Program-made: the position numbers and the translations under genes
Shown: one piece after another, positions 1 to 7,755 of the stretch
Layout: each line of letters starts with the position of its first letter
How positions within the stretch are numbered: the stretch's first letter is position 1
NCBI GenBank assembly: GCA_964405665.1
Contig: CAYOOT010000039.1
Location: 1 to 25,144, forward strand
DNA from: CAYOOT01 sp964405665
GTDB lineage: Bacteria > Bdellovibrionota_C > UBA2361 > SZUA-149 > CAZDWZ01
Direction: 5' to 3'
DNA length: 25,144 nt
Notes under the pieces: generated by a model
Database searches by the model: none
What the model was told of the DNA's origin: nothing
What the model saw: the letters and a program-made list of their open reading frames with translations, nothing else

Positions 1-17
1 ATCATTCTTACTTGTAA

Positions 18-44
18 CAGCCTGCTATTAAAAAAGTAGGGCTG
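18..44 (-). terminator. Weak hairpin just downstream of tlyA, possible terminator
   Basis: An imperfect inverted repeat (CAGCC..CTA pairing with TAG..GGCTG, with a two-base bulge) lies a few bases after the tlyA stop. No clear U-run follows on the minus strand, so it could be a terminator or only a 3' stabilising hairpin. Confidence 0.25.
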
Positions 45-53
45 CTTCAATTT

Positions 54-800
54 TTATACTTTTTCACTTCTAAAATAAACAAAAAACTCCTGATTACCTT
101 TTTTTGCACCCTTTAATACTGAAGGGGCTGAACCACAAAATTCAAGTCCTAAGTCTTGTCCCAATTTTATGACTTGATCTACTGCCCTTTTTTGCATTGC
201 TTCTTGCTTCACTACTCCGCCCTCCTCTACAAATTCTTTTTCCAATTCAAATTGGGGTTTGACCAGGACTAAAGCTAAAAATGGTTTTTGTAAAACTGAG
301 ATCGCTTTACTTAAAACCGAGCGTACGCTGATGAAACTGAGATCAATTGTTAACAAATTGGGAGCTTGAGAAAACATTTTTGGAATAATTTCTTTAGCGT
401 GAGTTTTTTCCAACACTAAAACTCGAGGATCAATTCTTAGTTTATAGTCCAGTTGATTTTCTCCCACATCAACTGCATAAACAAAGCTTACTCCATGTTG
501 CAAAAGACAATCGGTGAAACCTCCAGTGGAGGCACCCAGATCTAAGGCGATTAAATCTTTCAGCTCTAATTTAAAATGCTTAATTGCTCCTTCCAGCTTG
601 TCTCCTCCGCGGCTAACATAACGGGAAGGCACTGATTTCAAGCGAATCACTGCTTCTTCGGAAACTAAAGTTCCTGCTTTATCGATGGGAACATCATTGA
701 CTAAAACATTAGCACTAAGAATCAGGCCTTGAGCTTTTTCGATAGTTGTAGCAAAACCCTTTGCCAACAATAACTGATCTAATCTTTGTTTTTTAGCCAC
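54..800 (-). CDS. tlyA: TlyA family rRNA 2'-O-methyltransferase
   Basis: This 248-residue protein has the two-part TlyA architecture. An S4 RNA-binding domain spans about residues 4-60 (KQRLDQLLLAKG). An RrmJ/FtsJ-type SAM methyltransferase domain follows from the YVSRGGDKL motif at about 61. The SAM-binding loop is LDLGASTGGFTD and the later catalytic-region motifs are TIDLSF and LVKPQFE. The family 2'-O-methylates cytidines in 16S and/or 23S rRNA; older annotations call it hemolysin A. The start is GTG at 798-800, preceded by AAGG about 6 nt upstream and lying 17 nt after the ctpA stop, so it is probably the last gene of the ftsE-ftsX-envC-ctpA run. Length is normal for the family. The family call is firm; which rRNA sites are modified cannot be read from the sequence. 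Confidence 0.93.
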   Translation of the reverse strand: MAKKQRLDQLLLAKGFATTIEKAQGLILSANVLVNDVPIDKAGTLVSEEAVIRLKSVPSRYVSRGGDKLEGAIKHFKLELKDLIALDLGASTGGFTDCLLQHGVSFVYAVDVGENQLDYKLRIDPRVLVLEKTHAKEIIPKMFSQAPNLLTIDLSFISVRSVLSKAISVLQKPFLALVLVKPQFELEKEFVEEGGVVKQEAMQKRAVDQVIKLGQDLGLEFCGSAPSVLKGAKKGNQEFFVYFRSEKV

Positions 801-817
801 TAACCTTGATTGCCGGC

Positions 818-2305
818 TTACATGTGAGCAGGAGGACTAATCACGTCTGGTCCTTGTGCTTGAATTCCAGGCTTACCTTGAAAAACATGCCAGGTTTTTA
901 ATAATTTTAAGGCTTCATCCAATTGTGGATCTTCTTTTAAAACTTTAGTTAAGTCTTCCGTGATTGTTTTTCTAGAACCGATAGGAATTTTATCTTCGTC
1001 TTTATCTTTGTCCTGATTTTTAGATTCCTCTTTAGAACCGCCATTTGGTTTCTTTTCACCAGGTTTGGCTACACCTTGGTTTTGAGGATTCTTAATCGCA
1101 CCGGGCAAATCTCTTTCTTTCATCGGCCAACCTAAATCGTCATCACCGTCTTCTGATACAGCTGCACCATCGGCTGCTCTTTTTTCAGCTATAATTACAT
1201 CGGGGGTCACGCCTTGCGCCTGAATGGAACGTCCGCTTCGAGTATAATATAAAGCAGTAGTTAATCTTAAGCCTCCACCATTTTCCATCGGTAGAATTGT
1301 TTGCACAGAACCTTTCCCAAAACTTTGAGTTCCTAAAATCACCGCTCGATGAGCATCTTGTAAAGCACCGGCAACAATTTCTGAAGCTGAAGCAGAACCG
1401 CCATTAACCAAAACAATTATTGGAAATTCCGGTTCTTTACCGTCATCATGGGCATAGAATTTTTGTTTCTGACTGTCTAAACGTCCATCAGTATAAACAA
1501 TAACTCCGTCTTTTAAGAAAACATCAGAGATTCTTGTCGCTTGATTAAGCAGCCCACCTGGATTATTTCTTAAATCAACAATTAAACCTTGTAATTGTTG
1601 TTTGTCTTTAACTTGTTTTTGCAAAGTTTCCAAGGCCTTCATAAACTCATCGGTCGATTCTTCTTGAAATTGCGAAAGACGAATATAACCAAAACGATCT
1701 TCTAATAAACGCTGACGAACACTTTTTACTTTAATTACATCTCTGACAATCTGATAAGGAATTAAATCCTTTCTCTCTTTGCGATGAACGGAAATAGCTA
1801 CTGTGCTACCTTTTGGTCCACGCATTTTTTTCACAGCATCAACCATTGTCATATTTCTGGTAAACTCTTCATCTATTTTTATAATTTGATCTCCAGCTTG
1901 CACTCCCACATTATATGCAGGAGAATCTTCAATCGGAGCAACCACAGTAAGGAAACCATCTTTTACGGTAATTTCAATGCCCAGTCCCCCGAACTCTCCT
2001 TTTGTCTCTACTTTTAAATCATTATAACTTTCTTCAGTCATGTAACTACTGTGAGGGTCTAAACTTAAAAGCATTCCTTTTAAAGCACCTTCGACAAGTT
2101 GTTTGATATTCACAACTTCTACATAATTTTTTTGCACCAACGCCAAAACATCAGTAAATACTTTTAATTCTTTATATGAATCTGGATCTTCAGCTTCTTT
2201 TGCGGCGACATCAAAAGCAAAATTCAAAAAAGAAAAAATTGATAATAAACAACCAGCTAGAAGAAAAATAAATAACTTCTTACTAATCACAACCTGCTTT
2301 TTCAT
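818..2305 (-). CDS. ctpA: Carboxy-terminal processing protease CtpA (S41 family)
   Basis: A 495-residue periplasmic serine protease. It has an N-terminal signal/anchor (FIFLLAGCLLSIFSFL), an S41 N-terminal region with LDPHSSYM, a PDZ domain at about 100-190 (GEFGGLGIEI to RGPKGS), then the catalytic core. Within GGSASASEI the nucleophile is Ser306 and the general base is Lys331 in SFGKGSVQ. The 25-residue spacing and the Gln four residues after the Lys match characterised Ctp/Prc enzymes. A charged low-complexity linker (about 400-440, rich in K, D, E, N and G) precedes a short C-terminal helical region. A GTG three codons upstream lies inside the Shine-Dalgarno sequence, so the ATG at 2303-2305 is preferred. 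It lies 123 bp after envC and 17 bp before tlyA. The family trims C-termini of periplasmic proteins and often regulates murein hydrolases, which fits the neighbouring envC. Confidence 0.95.
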   Translation of the reverse strand: MKKQVVISKKLFIFLLAGCLLSIFSFLNFAFDVAAKEAEDPDSYKELKVFTDVLALVQKNYVEVVNIKQLVEGALKGMLLSLDPHSSYMTEESYNDLKVETKGEFGGLGIEITVKDGFLTVVAPIEDSPAYNVGVQAGDQIIKIDEEFTRNMTMVDAVKKMRGPKGSTVAISVHRKERKDLIPYQIVRDVIKVKSVRQRLLEDRFGYIRLSQFQEESTDEFMKALETLQKQVKDKQQLQGLIVDLRNNPGGLLNQATRISDVFLKDGVIVYTDGRLDSQKQKFYAHDDGKEPEFPIIVLVNGGSASASEIVAGALQDAHRAVILGTQSFGKGSVQTILPMENGGGLRLTTALYYTRSGRSIQAQGVTPDVIIAEKRAADGAAVSEDGDDDLGWPMKERDLPGAIKNPQNQGVAKPGEKKPNGGSKEESKNQDKDKDEDKIPIGSRKTITEDLTKVLKEDPQLDEALKLLKTWHVFQGKPGIQAQGPDVISPPAHM

Positions 2306-2309
2306 TAGT

Positions 2310-2316
2310 CTCACCT
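2310..2316 (-). promoter_or_regulatory. Shine-Dalgarno sequence deciding the ctpA start
   Basis: AGGTGAG on the minus strand lies 4 nt before the ATG at 2303-2305. It contains the GTG that would otherwise be read as an upstream start, so initiation at 2305 is favoured. Confidence 0.7.
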
Positions 2317-2355
2317 AAATAAAACTGTAAATTCGATCATTCAACCCAGTTTCGA

Positions 2356-2385
2356 CGAACTATTGGAGCATTTTGCTCAAGTTCG
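2356..2385. repeat. Hairpin in the envC-ctpA intergenic gap
   Basis: The arms CGAACT (2356-2361) and AGTTCG (2380-2385) enclose a second perfect stem GAGCA/TGCTC (2366-2370 and 2374-2378) with a three-base loop. No U-run follows on the minus strand, so it looks more like an RNA-processing or attenuating hairpin between cistrons than a full terminator. Confidence 0.4.
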
Positions 2386-2428
2386 GACTCGGATCATCTT
2401 TTCACTATAGTATTGGAGATCTTTGAAG

Positions 2429-3613
2429 CTAAGGAGGATCCTTAAAATATTCAAGGGGATCAATTGCCTTGCCCTGCACTCTCAATTCAAAATAAAAATT
2501 ACGACCTTTATAGTCTGTTTCGCCTAAGATTGCCAGATCTTCTCTTGCTTTGACGATGTCTCCTACAGATTTAAGTGTCGTAGCTAATCTTCCATACAAA
2601 CTATAATACCTCTCTCCATGGTCAATAATAATTACATTGCCATAAGCTGGTAGAATTTGACTCAAAATAACCTTCCCGGCAGCAATTGATTTTACTCTTG
2701 CCCCAATTGATGCAGAAATTTCCAGACCTTTTATAAATAAAATTTCGGAATATTCCTCATGTTTTTGTTTACCAAATTTTTGTAAAATTTTTCCTTGAAC
2801 TGGAAAGTTTAAGCTTCTTTTTAACTTAGCTAATCCCGCTCCTAAGAATTTTGTATTATTTTCCTCGGTTTGTTTATCTGTTGTTAGCTCTTTTTCAGTT
2901 CCACCCATAATTTTAGCTAGAATCTTTTCCAGCTCTTTCATTTTATCTTTTAATTTAGCAATAGATTGTTCCTGGAGTTTTATCCTTTCCTTTTCCTCTT
3001 GGAGAAAAACTTCTTTTTCTTCTTTCTTTTTTAAATATTCTTCTTCTATCTTTTCTGTTTGTTCCAAATTTTTTTCTTTTAATTGCTGCAGTTGATTCAA
3101 TTTCCTTTGACTATCATCATAACTGGCAATTATTTTTGCAAGGCCCCGCACGTAATTCCTGTCATATTCAATAATATTTTTAAAATATTTTATTCTTCGC
3201 AAAAATTCCACTACGGATTTTGATCCAAAAAGATAATTCAGACCAATAGCGCGTTTTTTCATTTTGTAAACGGCTCTAACACGTTCTTTATAAAAAAGTT
3301 TTTGCTTTTCCAACCCCGACTTGATTAATTCCGACTCTGTTTGTAGTTTCTCGTAATCAAATTGCATTTGTCGCAAAGTCTCTGCAATACTTTGTTTCTT
3401 TTTGGCCAAATTTGCTATTTCATCAGCTAATTGACTAGATGATTTTTGCAGATTTTTTTCATTACTCTTTAATTTATAAAGATTGTTTTGTTCTTGAGTA
3501 AGTTGATTTTTAATTTCTTGCAGATCCTTGGCGACATTGGAATTCTCCTGTGCCTGAACAGCAATCAAAAACACCCAATAAAAAAACAAATATGGAGATA
3601 AATATTTAAGCAT
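2429..3613 (-). CDS. envC: EnvC-like murein hydrolase activator, degenerate LytM/M23 domain
   Basis: A 394-residue secreted protein. It has a signal peptide (LSPYLFFYWVFLIAVQAQ), then a long coiled coil from about 25 to 240 rich in K, E, Q and L, then a C-terminal M23/LytM fold (about 270-385: FPVQGKILQKFG, AAGKVILSQ, GNVIIIDHG, DPLEYF). The zinc ligands of active M23 peptidases are absent: LFIKGLEIS replaces HxGxD, YYSLYGRL replaces the usual His-bearing strand, and NFYFELR replaces HxHFE. This is the EnvC pattern, in which an inactive LytM domain activates periplasmic amidases under FtsEX control. The ATG at 3611-3613 overlaps the end of ftsX by 8 bp; a TTG five codons upstream is less likely. 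The role is inferred from architecture and from the ftsEX context. The cognate amidase is not in the window. Confidence 0.88.
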   Translation of the reverse strand: MLKYLSPYLFFYWVFLIAVQAQENSNVAKDLQEIKNQLTQEQNNLYKLKSNEKNLQKSSSQLADEIANLAKKKQSIAETLRQMQFDYEKLQTESELIKSGLEKQKLFYKERVRAVYKMKKRAIGLNYLFGSKSVVEFLRRIKYFKNIIEYDRNYVRGLAKIIASYDDSQRKLNQLQQLKEKNLEQTEKIEEEYLKKKEEKEVFLQEEKERIKLQEQSIAKLKDKMKELEKILAKIMGGTEKELTTDKQTEENNTKFLGAGLAKLKRSLNFPVQGKILQKFGKQKHEEYSEILFIKGLEISASIGARVKSIAAGKVILSQILPAYGNVIIIDHGERYYSLYGRLATTLKSVGDIVKAREDLAILGETDYKGRNFYFELRVQGKAIDPLEYFKDPP

Positions 3614-4610
3614 CCATGTATTTCTCAAGGGAAAAATAACTAGAAAGTCCGCCGATTAAAAGACCAATAAAAAATATAATAATTATTGTTCCAGTGGAAA
3701 GAAAAGAAAAGGCAGGGAAAGTTTCAGCAATAAAACCAATGCTGGAAAAGCTGGTTTGGGCAATCTTAAAAACTATCCAAAGAAGCAATAATCCAAGAAA
3801 ACTTCCCAAAAATGCCTGCAGTAATCCACCCACAATAAATGGCGCAAGTAAATATAAACGAGAAGCTCCTACCAATTGCATAATGGCGATTTCTTCTTTC
3901 CTAGAATAAAAAACCAATTTGATAGTATTACTGATCAAAGAAAAAACAACGACGATGATAATAAAAAGTACCACAACACCAAAAACTTTAAATATTTTCA
4001 AAAGACTGTTAACTTTCCCCAAGAATTCATTACCATACGCCACTTCTTCAATATAATCATGATAAGAATTCAGTTCGGCTAATATTTTTTCAAAAGACTG
4101 CGCTGAAAGTTTGGATTGATCTAAAACCAAATCCAAAGAGGCAGGCAAGGGATTGTCTTGCTCCAGTCCACTGAGTACGGATGCACTTTCCACAAAGTCA
4201 TGTTTGAATTTAATCATTGCCTGTTCTTTAGAAGTATATTCAACGCTGGCAAAACGTTGATCTTCTTTTATTTTTTCTACAAAGGTATTCAAATTATCAT
4301 CGGAAATTCCATCTTTTAAATAAGCAGTCAAATAAAAACTATTCCCGGCGTTAAGAATTATTTTTCCAACATTTTGCAAAATAAGAAAAGACCCGGAAAG
4401 GATAAATAGCGACATTGCAAAAGTAAGGATCGTTACAATATTACTTGTAGGAAGTTCCGTAATTGTACGCAATCCTTGACGCAAAAAGTAAATACCTAAT
4501 TCCAGACGATTAAATTTAGGCAAGGCGGCGTCTTGTTTCCAATAGTTACTTAAAAAGCCCTCGCTAAAACTGACTTCCGGTTCTGGCACGGTGAATTTCT
4601 GATCGGACAT
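3606..4610 (-). CDS. ftsX: Cell division ABC transporter permease FtsX
   Basis: A 334-residue membrane protein with the FtsX layout: an N-terminal cytoplasmic segment, TM1 at about 60-82 (VTILTFAMSLFILSGSFLIL), a periplasmic domain of about 120 residues (FYLTAYLKDG, TSKEQAMIKFK), then three TM segments from about 205 to the end. The conserved cytoplasmic loop SRKEEIAIMQLVGAS connects TM2 and TM3. It partners FtsE at the septum and transmits the ATPase cycle to the periplasmic activator, here the overlapping EnvC-like protein. It starts 6 bp after the ftsE stop. The N-terminal extension of roughly 40 residues before the first helix is longer than in minimal FtsX proteins and has no recognisable motif. 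Confidence 0.93.
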   Translation of the reverse strand: MSDQKFTVPEPEVSFSEGFLSNYWKQDAALPKFNRLELGIYFLRQGLRTITELPTSNIVTILTFAMSLFILSGSFLILQNVGKIILNAGNSFYLTAYLKDGISDDNLNTFVEKIKEDQRFASVEYTSKEQAMIKFKHDFVESASVLSGLEQDNPLPASLDLVLDQSKLSAQSFEKILAELNSYHDYIEEVAYGNEFLGKVNSLLKIFKVFGVVVLFIIIVVVFSLISNTIKLVFYSRKEEIAIMQLVGASRLYLLAPFIVGGLLQAFLGSFLGLLLLWIVFKIAQTSFSSIGFIAETFPAFSFLSTGTIIIIFFIGLLIGGLSSYFSLEKYMDA

Positions 4611-4616
4611 GATTGA

Positions 4617-5321
4617 TTATCCCCGTGGTTTTAAAAAATCGCCAATAATCTTGCCTTGATCCAGCACCAGAGTTCTTCTATTCAATTCTTCAATTAATGC
4701 TAAATTATGCGAAGCTACAATAACTGTCGCCCCACAGCGATTAGCTTCTAAAAGTAAATTAAAAACCGATATTGTCATATCCGGATCTAAATTTCCCGTA
4801 GGTTCGTCGGCCAAAATAATTTTTGGCCGAGAAATAAGTGCGCGAGCAATACATACCCTTTGCTGTTCTCCTCCGGAAAGCATTCTGGGAAAAGAATATG
4901 CTTTTTCTTTTAATCCCAAAGCAACTAGAAAACTATAAGCAAGTTTTAAACGCTCTTCTTCCCTCACTCCCACGACTTCTAAGGCAAAAGCGACATTATC
5001 AATTACAGTTCTTGTTTGTAATAATTTATAATCTTGAAAAATAACACCAATTTCCCGGCGATTAAGGGCTATTTTTTCCTGTTCGAAATACGCCAGATCA
5101 AAACCATTAATTAATACTTGTCCTCTAGTTGAGAATTCTTCGGCAAAAATCAGTTTTAATAATGTAGATTTCCCTGCGCCGCTGGCGCCGGCAAGAAAAA
5201 TAAATTCTCCTCTAGCCACGGCAAAATCTAAATCTCGCAGTGCCATTTGATTGGGATAATAAACTTTATCTACATGAGAAAAGCGAACATGAGGTTCTTT
5301 AGAAGAGTCAATTGTCGTCAC
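4617..5321 (-). CDS. ftsE: Cell division ATP-binding protein FtsE
   Basis: A 234-residue ABC ATPase with all nucleotide-binding motifs: Walker A GASGAGKS (45-52), Q-loop IFQDYKLL (95-102), signature LSGGEQQR (148-155), Walker B with ILADEPTGNLD (169-179) and the H-loop ASHN. The DEPTGNLD wording and the RREIGVIFQDYKLL segment are typical of FtsE. It forms the cytoplasmic ATPase of FtsEX, coupling the divisome to septal peptidoglycan hydrolysis. The start is GTG (5319-5321). A possible AGGA Shine-Dalgarno lies about 13 nt upstream, inside the last codons of the preceding secreted-protein gene. The order ftsE-ftsX-envC with 6 bp and -8 bp spacing shows one transcription unit. Confidence 0.95.
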   Translation of the reverse strand: MTTIDSSKEPHVRFSHVDKVYYPNQMALRDLDFAVARGEFIFLAGASGAGKSTLLKLIFAEEFSTRGQVLINGFDLAYFEQEKIALNRREIGVIFQDYKLLQTRTVIDNVAFALEVVGVREEERLKLAYSFLVALGLKEKAYSFPRMLSGGEQQRVCIARALISRPKIILADEPTGNLDPDMTISVFNLLLEANRCGATVIVASHNLALIEELNRRTLVLDQGKIIGDFLKPRG

Positions 5322-5328
5322 AAAGCTG

Positions 5329-5796
5329 TTATTTTCCTAAAGCTTTTGCGGATTTTAAATTTAAAGATAAACTTAAATCTTCCTGACAACCATCAACATT
5401 TCTTTCAGCCACTCCCTTTGGAGCTACAGTTGCAGAAAAATAACGAGATAATACTTTCAATCCTCTTTTGTTAATACCTTCAACGGAAAATGATACCGAG
5501 TAAGTTTTTTTGCCATTATTGATAATCCGAGCGATACATTGATTTTTCTTTCCATGAGAAATACTTCCACTAACGGCACTAACTTCATCTCCCGGAGAAG
5601 AACCACTTGTTTCAACATTAATGCCAGTAGGGCGCCCTGTTGTTAAGGAACTGGCAACCACACCTGTTTTTACTTTTTCCGGTTTTTCTAATTTTTGTTC
5701 AACCGGCTTTTCATCTTCAACTTGGTCTTCTGCAAAAGCATTATTGAAAAATCCGACCACTGCCAATAATAAAAACACTTTAAAAAACTTTTTCAT
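5329..5796 (-). CDS. Secreted two-cysteine protein of unknown function
   Basis: This gene is not recognised. The 155-residue product has a clear signal peptide (MKKFFKVFLLLAVVGFFNNAFA, cleavage after AFA) and an acidic/lysine-rich spacer (about 23-42). The mature region is low in aromatics with many Ser, Gly and Val residues and looks like beta-strands (CIARIINNGKKTYSVSFSVEG). Its only two mature cysteines (NQCIAR and DGCQED) could form a disulfide in the periplasm. Its ATG overlaps the larB TGA in an ATGA junction, and GAGGAAAT lies just upstream, so it is translationally coupled to larB and lies 7 bp before ftsE. The coupling suggests co-expression, not a shared pathway. Confidence 0.75.
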   Translation of the reverse strand: MKKFFKVFLLLAVVGFFNNAFAEDQVEDEKPVEQKLEKPEKVKTGVVASSLTTGRPTGINVETSGSSPGDEVSAVSGSISHGKKNQCIARIINNGKKTYSVSFSVEGINKRGLKVLSRYFSATVAPKGVAERNVDGCQEDLSLSLNLKSAKALGK

Positions 5797-6557
5797 AAAT
5801 TATTTCCTCTAATTTGCCTAATAAATCTTGCAGCCACCATTGCTGCTCCAAAGCCGTTATCTATATTAACAACAGATACCCCAGGAGAACAAGATACCAA
5901 CATTGACAACAGAGCTGTAATACCCCCTAAATTCGCCCCATAACCTACGCTTGTCGGTACTGCAATAATCGGCAAGCTAATTAACCCACTAATTACACTC
6001 GGCAATGCCCCTTCCATTCCAGCAATTACAATTAAAGCATCCAGTTTAGATAATTCAGGAAGCGCAGCTAATAGACGAGGCAAACCAGCAACTCCTAAAT
6101 CATTTTTTACAGTTACCTCAAGATTAAAATACTCCGCTGTAACAATTGCTTCTTCCGCAATATTTCTATCGCTTGTGCCAGCGGTAATTACTCCGATCTT
6201 CCCTAAAATATTTTCTGACTTCTTAGTTTTTAGATAAGCTGTTTTTGCCGCTTCATTAACATGTATTTCTGGGAATTCAGATTTAAGAAAAGAAAATTGA
6301 TCAATCTTAAGTTTAGTAACTAAAACTCTTGAAGATATTTCTAAATGTTTTTCAACTATCTCTTTTAAAGATTTATTATCTTTGCTACTAGCAAAAACTA
6401 CTTCCTCAAAACCGCAACGTAATTCTCGATGAGTATCAATATTGCTATGACCAAGAGCAGAAAAGGGAAGGGTTTTAAGTTTTTCCAGAGCAAATTGCGG
6501 ATCAACTTCTTGTTGATGAAGAAGATCTAATAATTTTTTTAATTCTTTTAAATCCAT
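5793..6557 (-). CDS. larB: LarB, pyridinium-3,5-biscarboxylate mononucleotide synthase (nickel pincer cofactor)
   Basis: A 254-residue protein with the LarB arrangement. A helical N-terminal part of about 110 residues precedes a PurE/AIR-carboxylase-like domain from about 120. Visible motifs are GVITAGTSDRNIAEEA, DLGVAGLPRLL, IVIAGMEGALPSVISGL, IAVPTSVGYGA and VNIDNGFGAA. LarB carboxylates and hydrolyses nicotinate adenine dinucleotide, the first step of nickel-pincer nucleotide cofactor synthesis for lactate racemase-like enzymes. The SVGYGA and NIDNGFGAA segments set it apart from true PurE. LarC, LarE and LarA are not in the window. It lies 11 bp after thiL and is coupled to the following secreted-protein gene. 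Older databases may call it an NCAIR mutase-like protein. Confidence 0.9.
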   Translation of the reverse strand: MDLKELKKLLDLLHQQEVDPQFALEKLKTLPFSALGHSNIDTHRELRCGFEEVVFASSKDNKSLKEIVEKHLEISSRVLVTKLKIDQFSFLKSEFPEIHVNEAAKTAYLKTKKSENILGKIGVITAGTSDRNIAEEAIVTAEYFNLEVTVKNDLGVAGLPRLLAALPELSKLDALIVIAGMEGALPSVISGLISLPIIAVPTSVGYGANLGGITALLSMLVSCSPGVSVVNIDNGFGAAMVAARFIRQIRGNNL

Positions 6558-6568
6558 CCCTATCTAAT

Positions 6569-7579
6569 TTACCTAAAATGTTGAAAGCCTACTTTTGACT
6601 TTGAACCTACAATTGGATCCAAGGAAATCAATATATCACTTTCGTCTTTAAAATAAACAGACCCACCGCCAGATTTTTCCTCTGGCATAACCTCTCCAAT
6701 TTTTGAGGCCTTTTTCAATAAAAAAGAATGATTGGCTTTATTGGAAGTAAATAAAAGCTGATAATCATCGCCAAAACTTGCTGCTTCTTGTCTGGAAATA
6801 TTCAATTCTTTCAACCCAGCAGCAAAAGGAACTTTTTTCAAATCAATAACAATTTTAACTTTGCTTTGCTTGGCCAGATGTCCGGCATCTTGAAATAGTC
6901 CATCGCTAAGATCGATCATTGAAGTTGCTAAATTATTTTCTAATAGGAATTTACCCAATTCAATTTTGGGAGAAGGTTTATTGTAAGCATCCAACAATGA
7001 CTCTTTATTTATTATATTAGAATTAGAAATCCCTGATTCCAGAATCTTGAATCCGCCTAAGGCTCCGCCGATTTCGCCACTGGCCCAAAGCTCATCTCCG
7101 GCTTGAGCACCATTTCTCCTAATGGGTAATTTTTCCGAAAATCCAAGAGCAGTTAGAGAAAAACTATTTTCTTCTGCTTGCACTGTATCTCCACCAACAA
7201 TTTGTAGTTGATACTGAGAGGCCAACTCTTTGATTCCTTGATAAATTTCTTCTATTACCTGAAGAGAAAAATCTTTTTTTAAATGCAAAGCAATAACTGC
7301 CGCTTTAGGAGTTCCACCCATTGCTGCAAGATCAGAAAGACTAACTGCTAAAATTTTCCAACCTAAATTATAAGCAGTGGTATATTCCCATTTAAAATGA
7401 CGATTTTCCACCAAAGAGTCTGTGGTAACAATCAAGTATCCAGGTCCTGAAAATCCCAAAAAACTTGCAGGAAGAATAGCGCAATCATCCCCTGCTCCAA
7501 TAACTTCAGGATTAAGCTTAATTGATTTTGTTAAATGTTCAATTAAACCAAATTCGCCTAAGTCTTTTATTGTATCCAT
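6569..7579 (-). CDS. thiL: Thiamine-monophosphate kinase ThiL
   Basis: A 336-residue enzyme that phosphorylates thiamine monophosphate to thiamine pyrophosphate with ATP, the last step of the pathway. It is an AIR-synthase/PurM-like fold protein. Visible motifs, in order, are GAGDDCAILP (nucleotide/Mg binding), TTDSLVENRHF, LAVSLSDLAAMGGTPKAA, IVGGDTVQ, GDELWASGEIGGALGG and MIDLSDGLFQDAGHLA. These are hallmarks of ThiL. The start is ATG at 7577-7579 with a weak Shine-Dalgarno (AAAGA). It is the first gene after a 176-bp repeat-bearing gap, so it may open the transcription unit that continues to larB and ftsE. No other thiamine gene is in the window. Confidence 0.95.
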   Translation of the reverse strand: MDTIKDLGEFGLIEHLTKSIKLNPEVIGAGDDCAILPASFLGFSGPGYLIVTTDSLVENRHFKWEYTTAYNLGWKILAVSLSDLAAMGGTPKAAVIALHLKKDFSLQVIEEIYQGIKELASQYQLQIVGGDTVQAEENSFSLTALGFSEKLPIRRNGAQAGDELWASGEIGGALGGFKILESGISNSNIINKESLLDAYNKPSPKIELGKFLLENNLATSMIDLSDGLFQDAGHLAKQSKVKIVIDLKKVPFAAGLKELNISRQEAASFGDDYQLLFTSNKANHSFLLKKASKIGEVMPEEKSGGGSVYFKDESDILISLDPIVGSKSKVGFQHFR

Positions 7580-7666
7580 TGCATGTCTTTTTAAAAACTA
7601 AGCTGTCGTTATTCTAGATGTTAGATAATTCAGGAATAAAATTAAATAATATTACGACAAAAACAA

Positions 7667-7720
7667 CCCGTCGTTGCGAGCGAAGCGACGGGTATTTCTG
7701 TCTTCACTTCTTGCAATGAC
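7667..7720. repeat. GC-rich dispersed-type repeat between thiL and the lipoprotein gene
   Basis: The stretch starts with a hairpin (CCCGTCG at 7667-7673 paired with CGACGGG at 7686-7692). Its GAGCGAAGCGA core is followed by TTGCAATGAC. Wording of the type GTCATTGCGAGCGAAGCGAAGCAATC is a dispersed intergenic repeat in many bacterial genomes. A related fragment occurs here at 11889-11903. It stands out against the AT-rich surroundings. It is probably a non-coding repeat and may also act as a transcription stop. Confidence 0.6.
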
Positions 7721-7755
7721 TGGTATTCTTACTTCCTATCTCACAAAAAGTTGTT

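Noticed and set aside
2429..3613. Active M23 endopeptidase
   Set aside because: None of the HxxxD or HxH zinc ligands is present at the expected places, so an EnvC-type activator is the better call.
5793..6557. PurE (AIR carboxylase) for purine synthesis
   Set aside because: The domain is PurE-like, but the long N-terminal extension and the SVGYGA and NIDNGFGAA motifs fit LarB, and no purine gene adjoins it.
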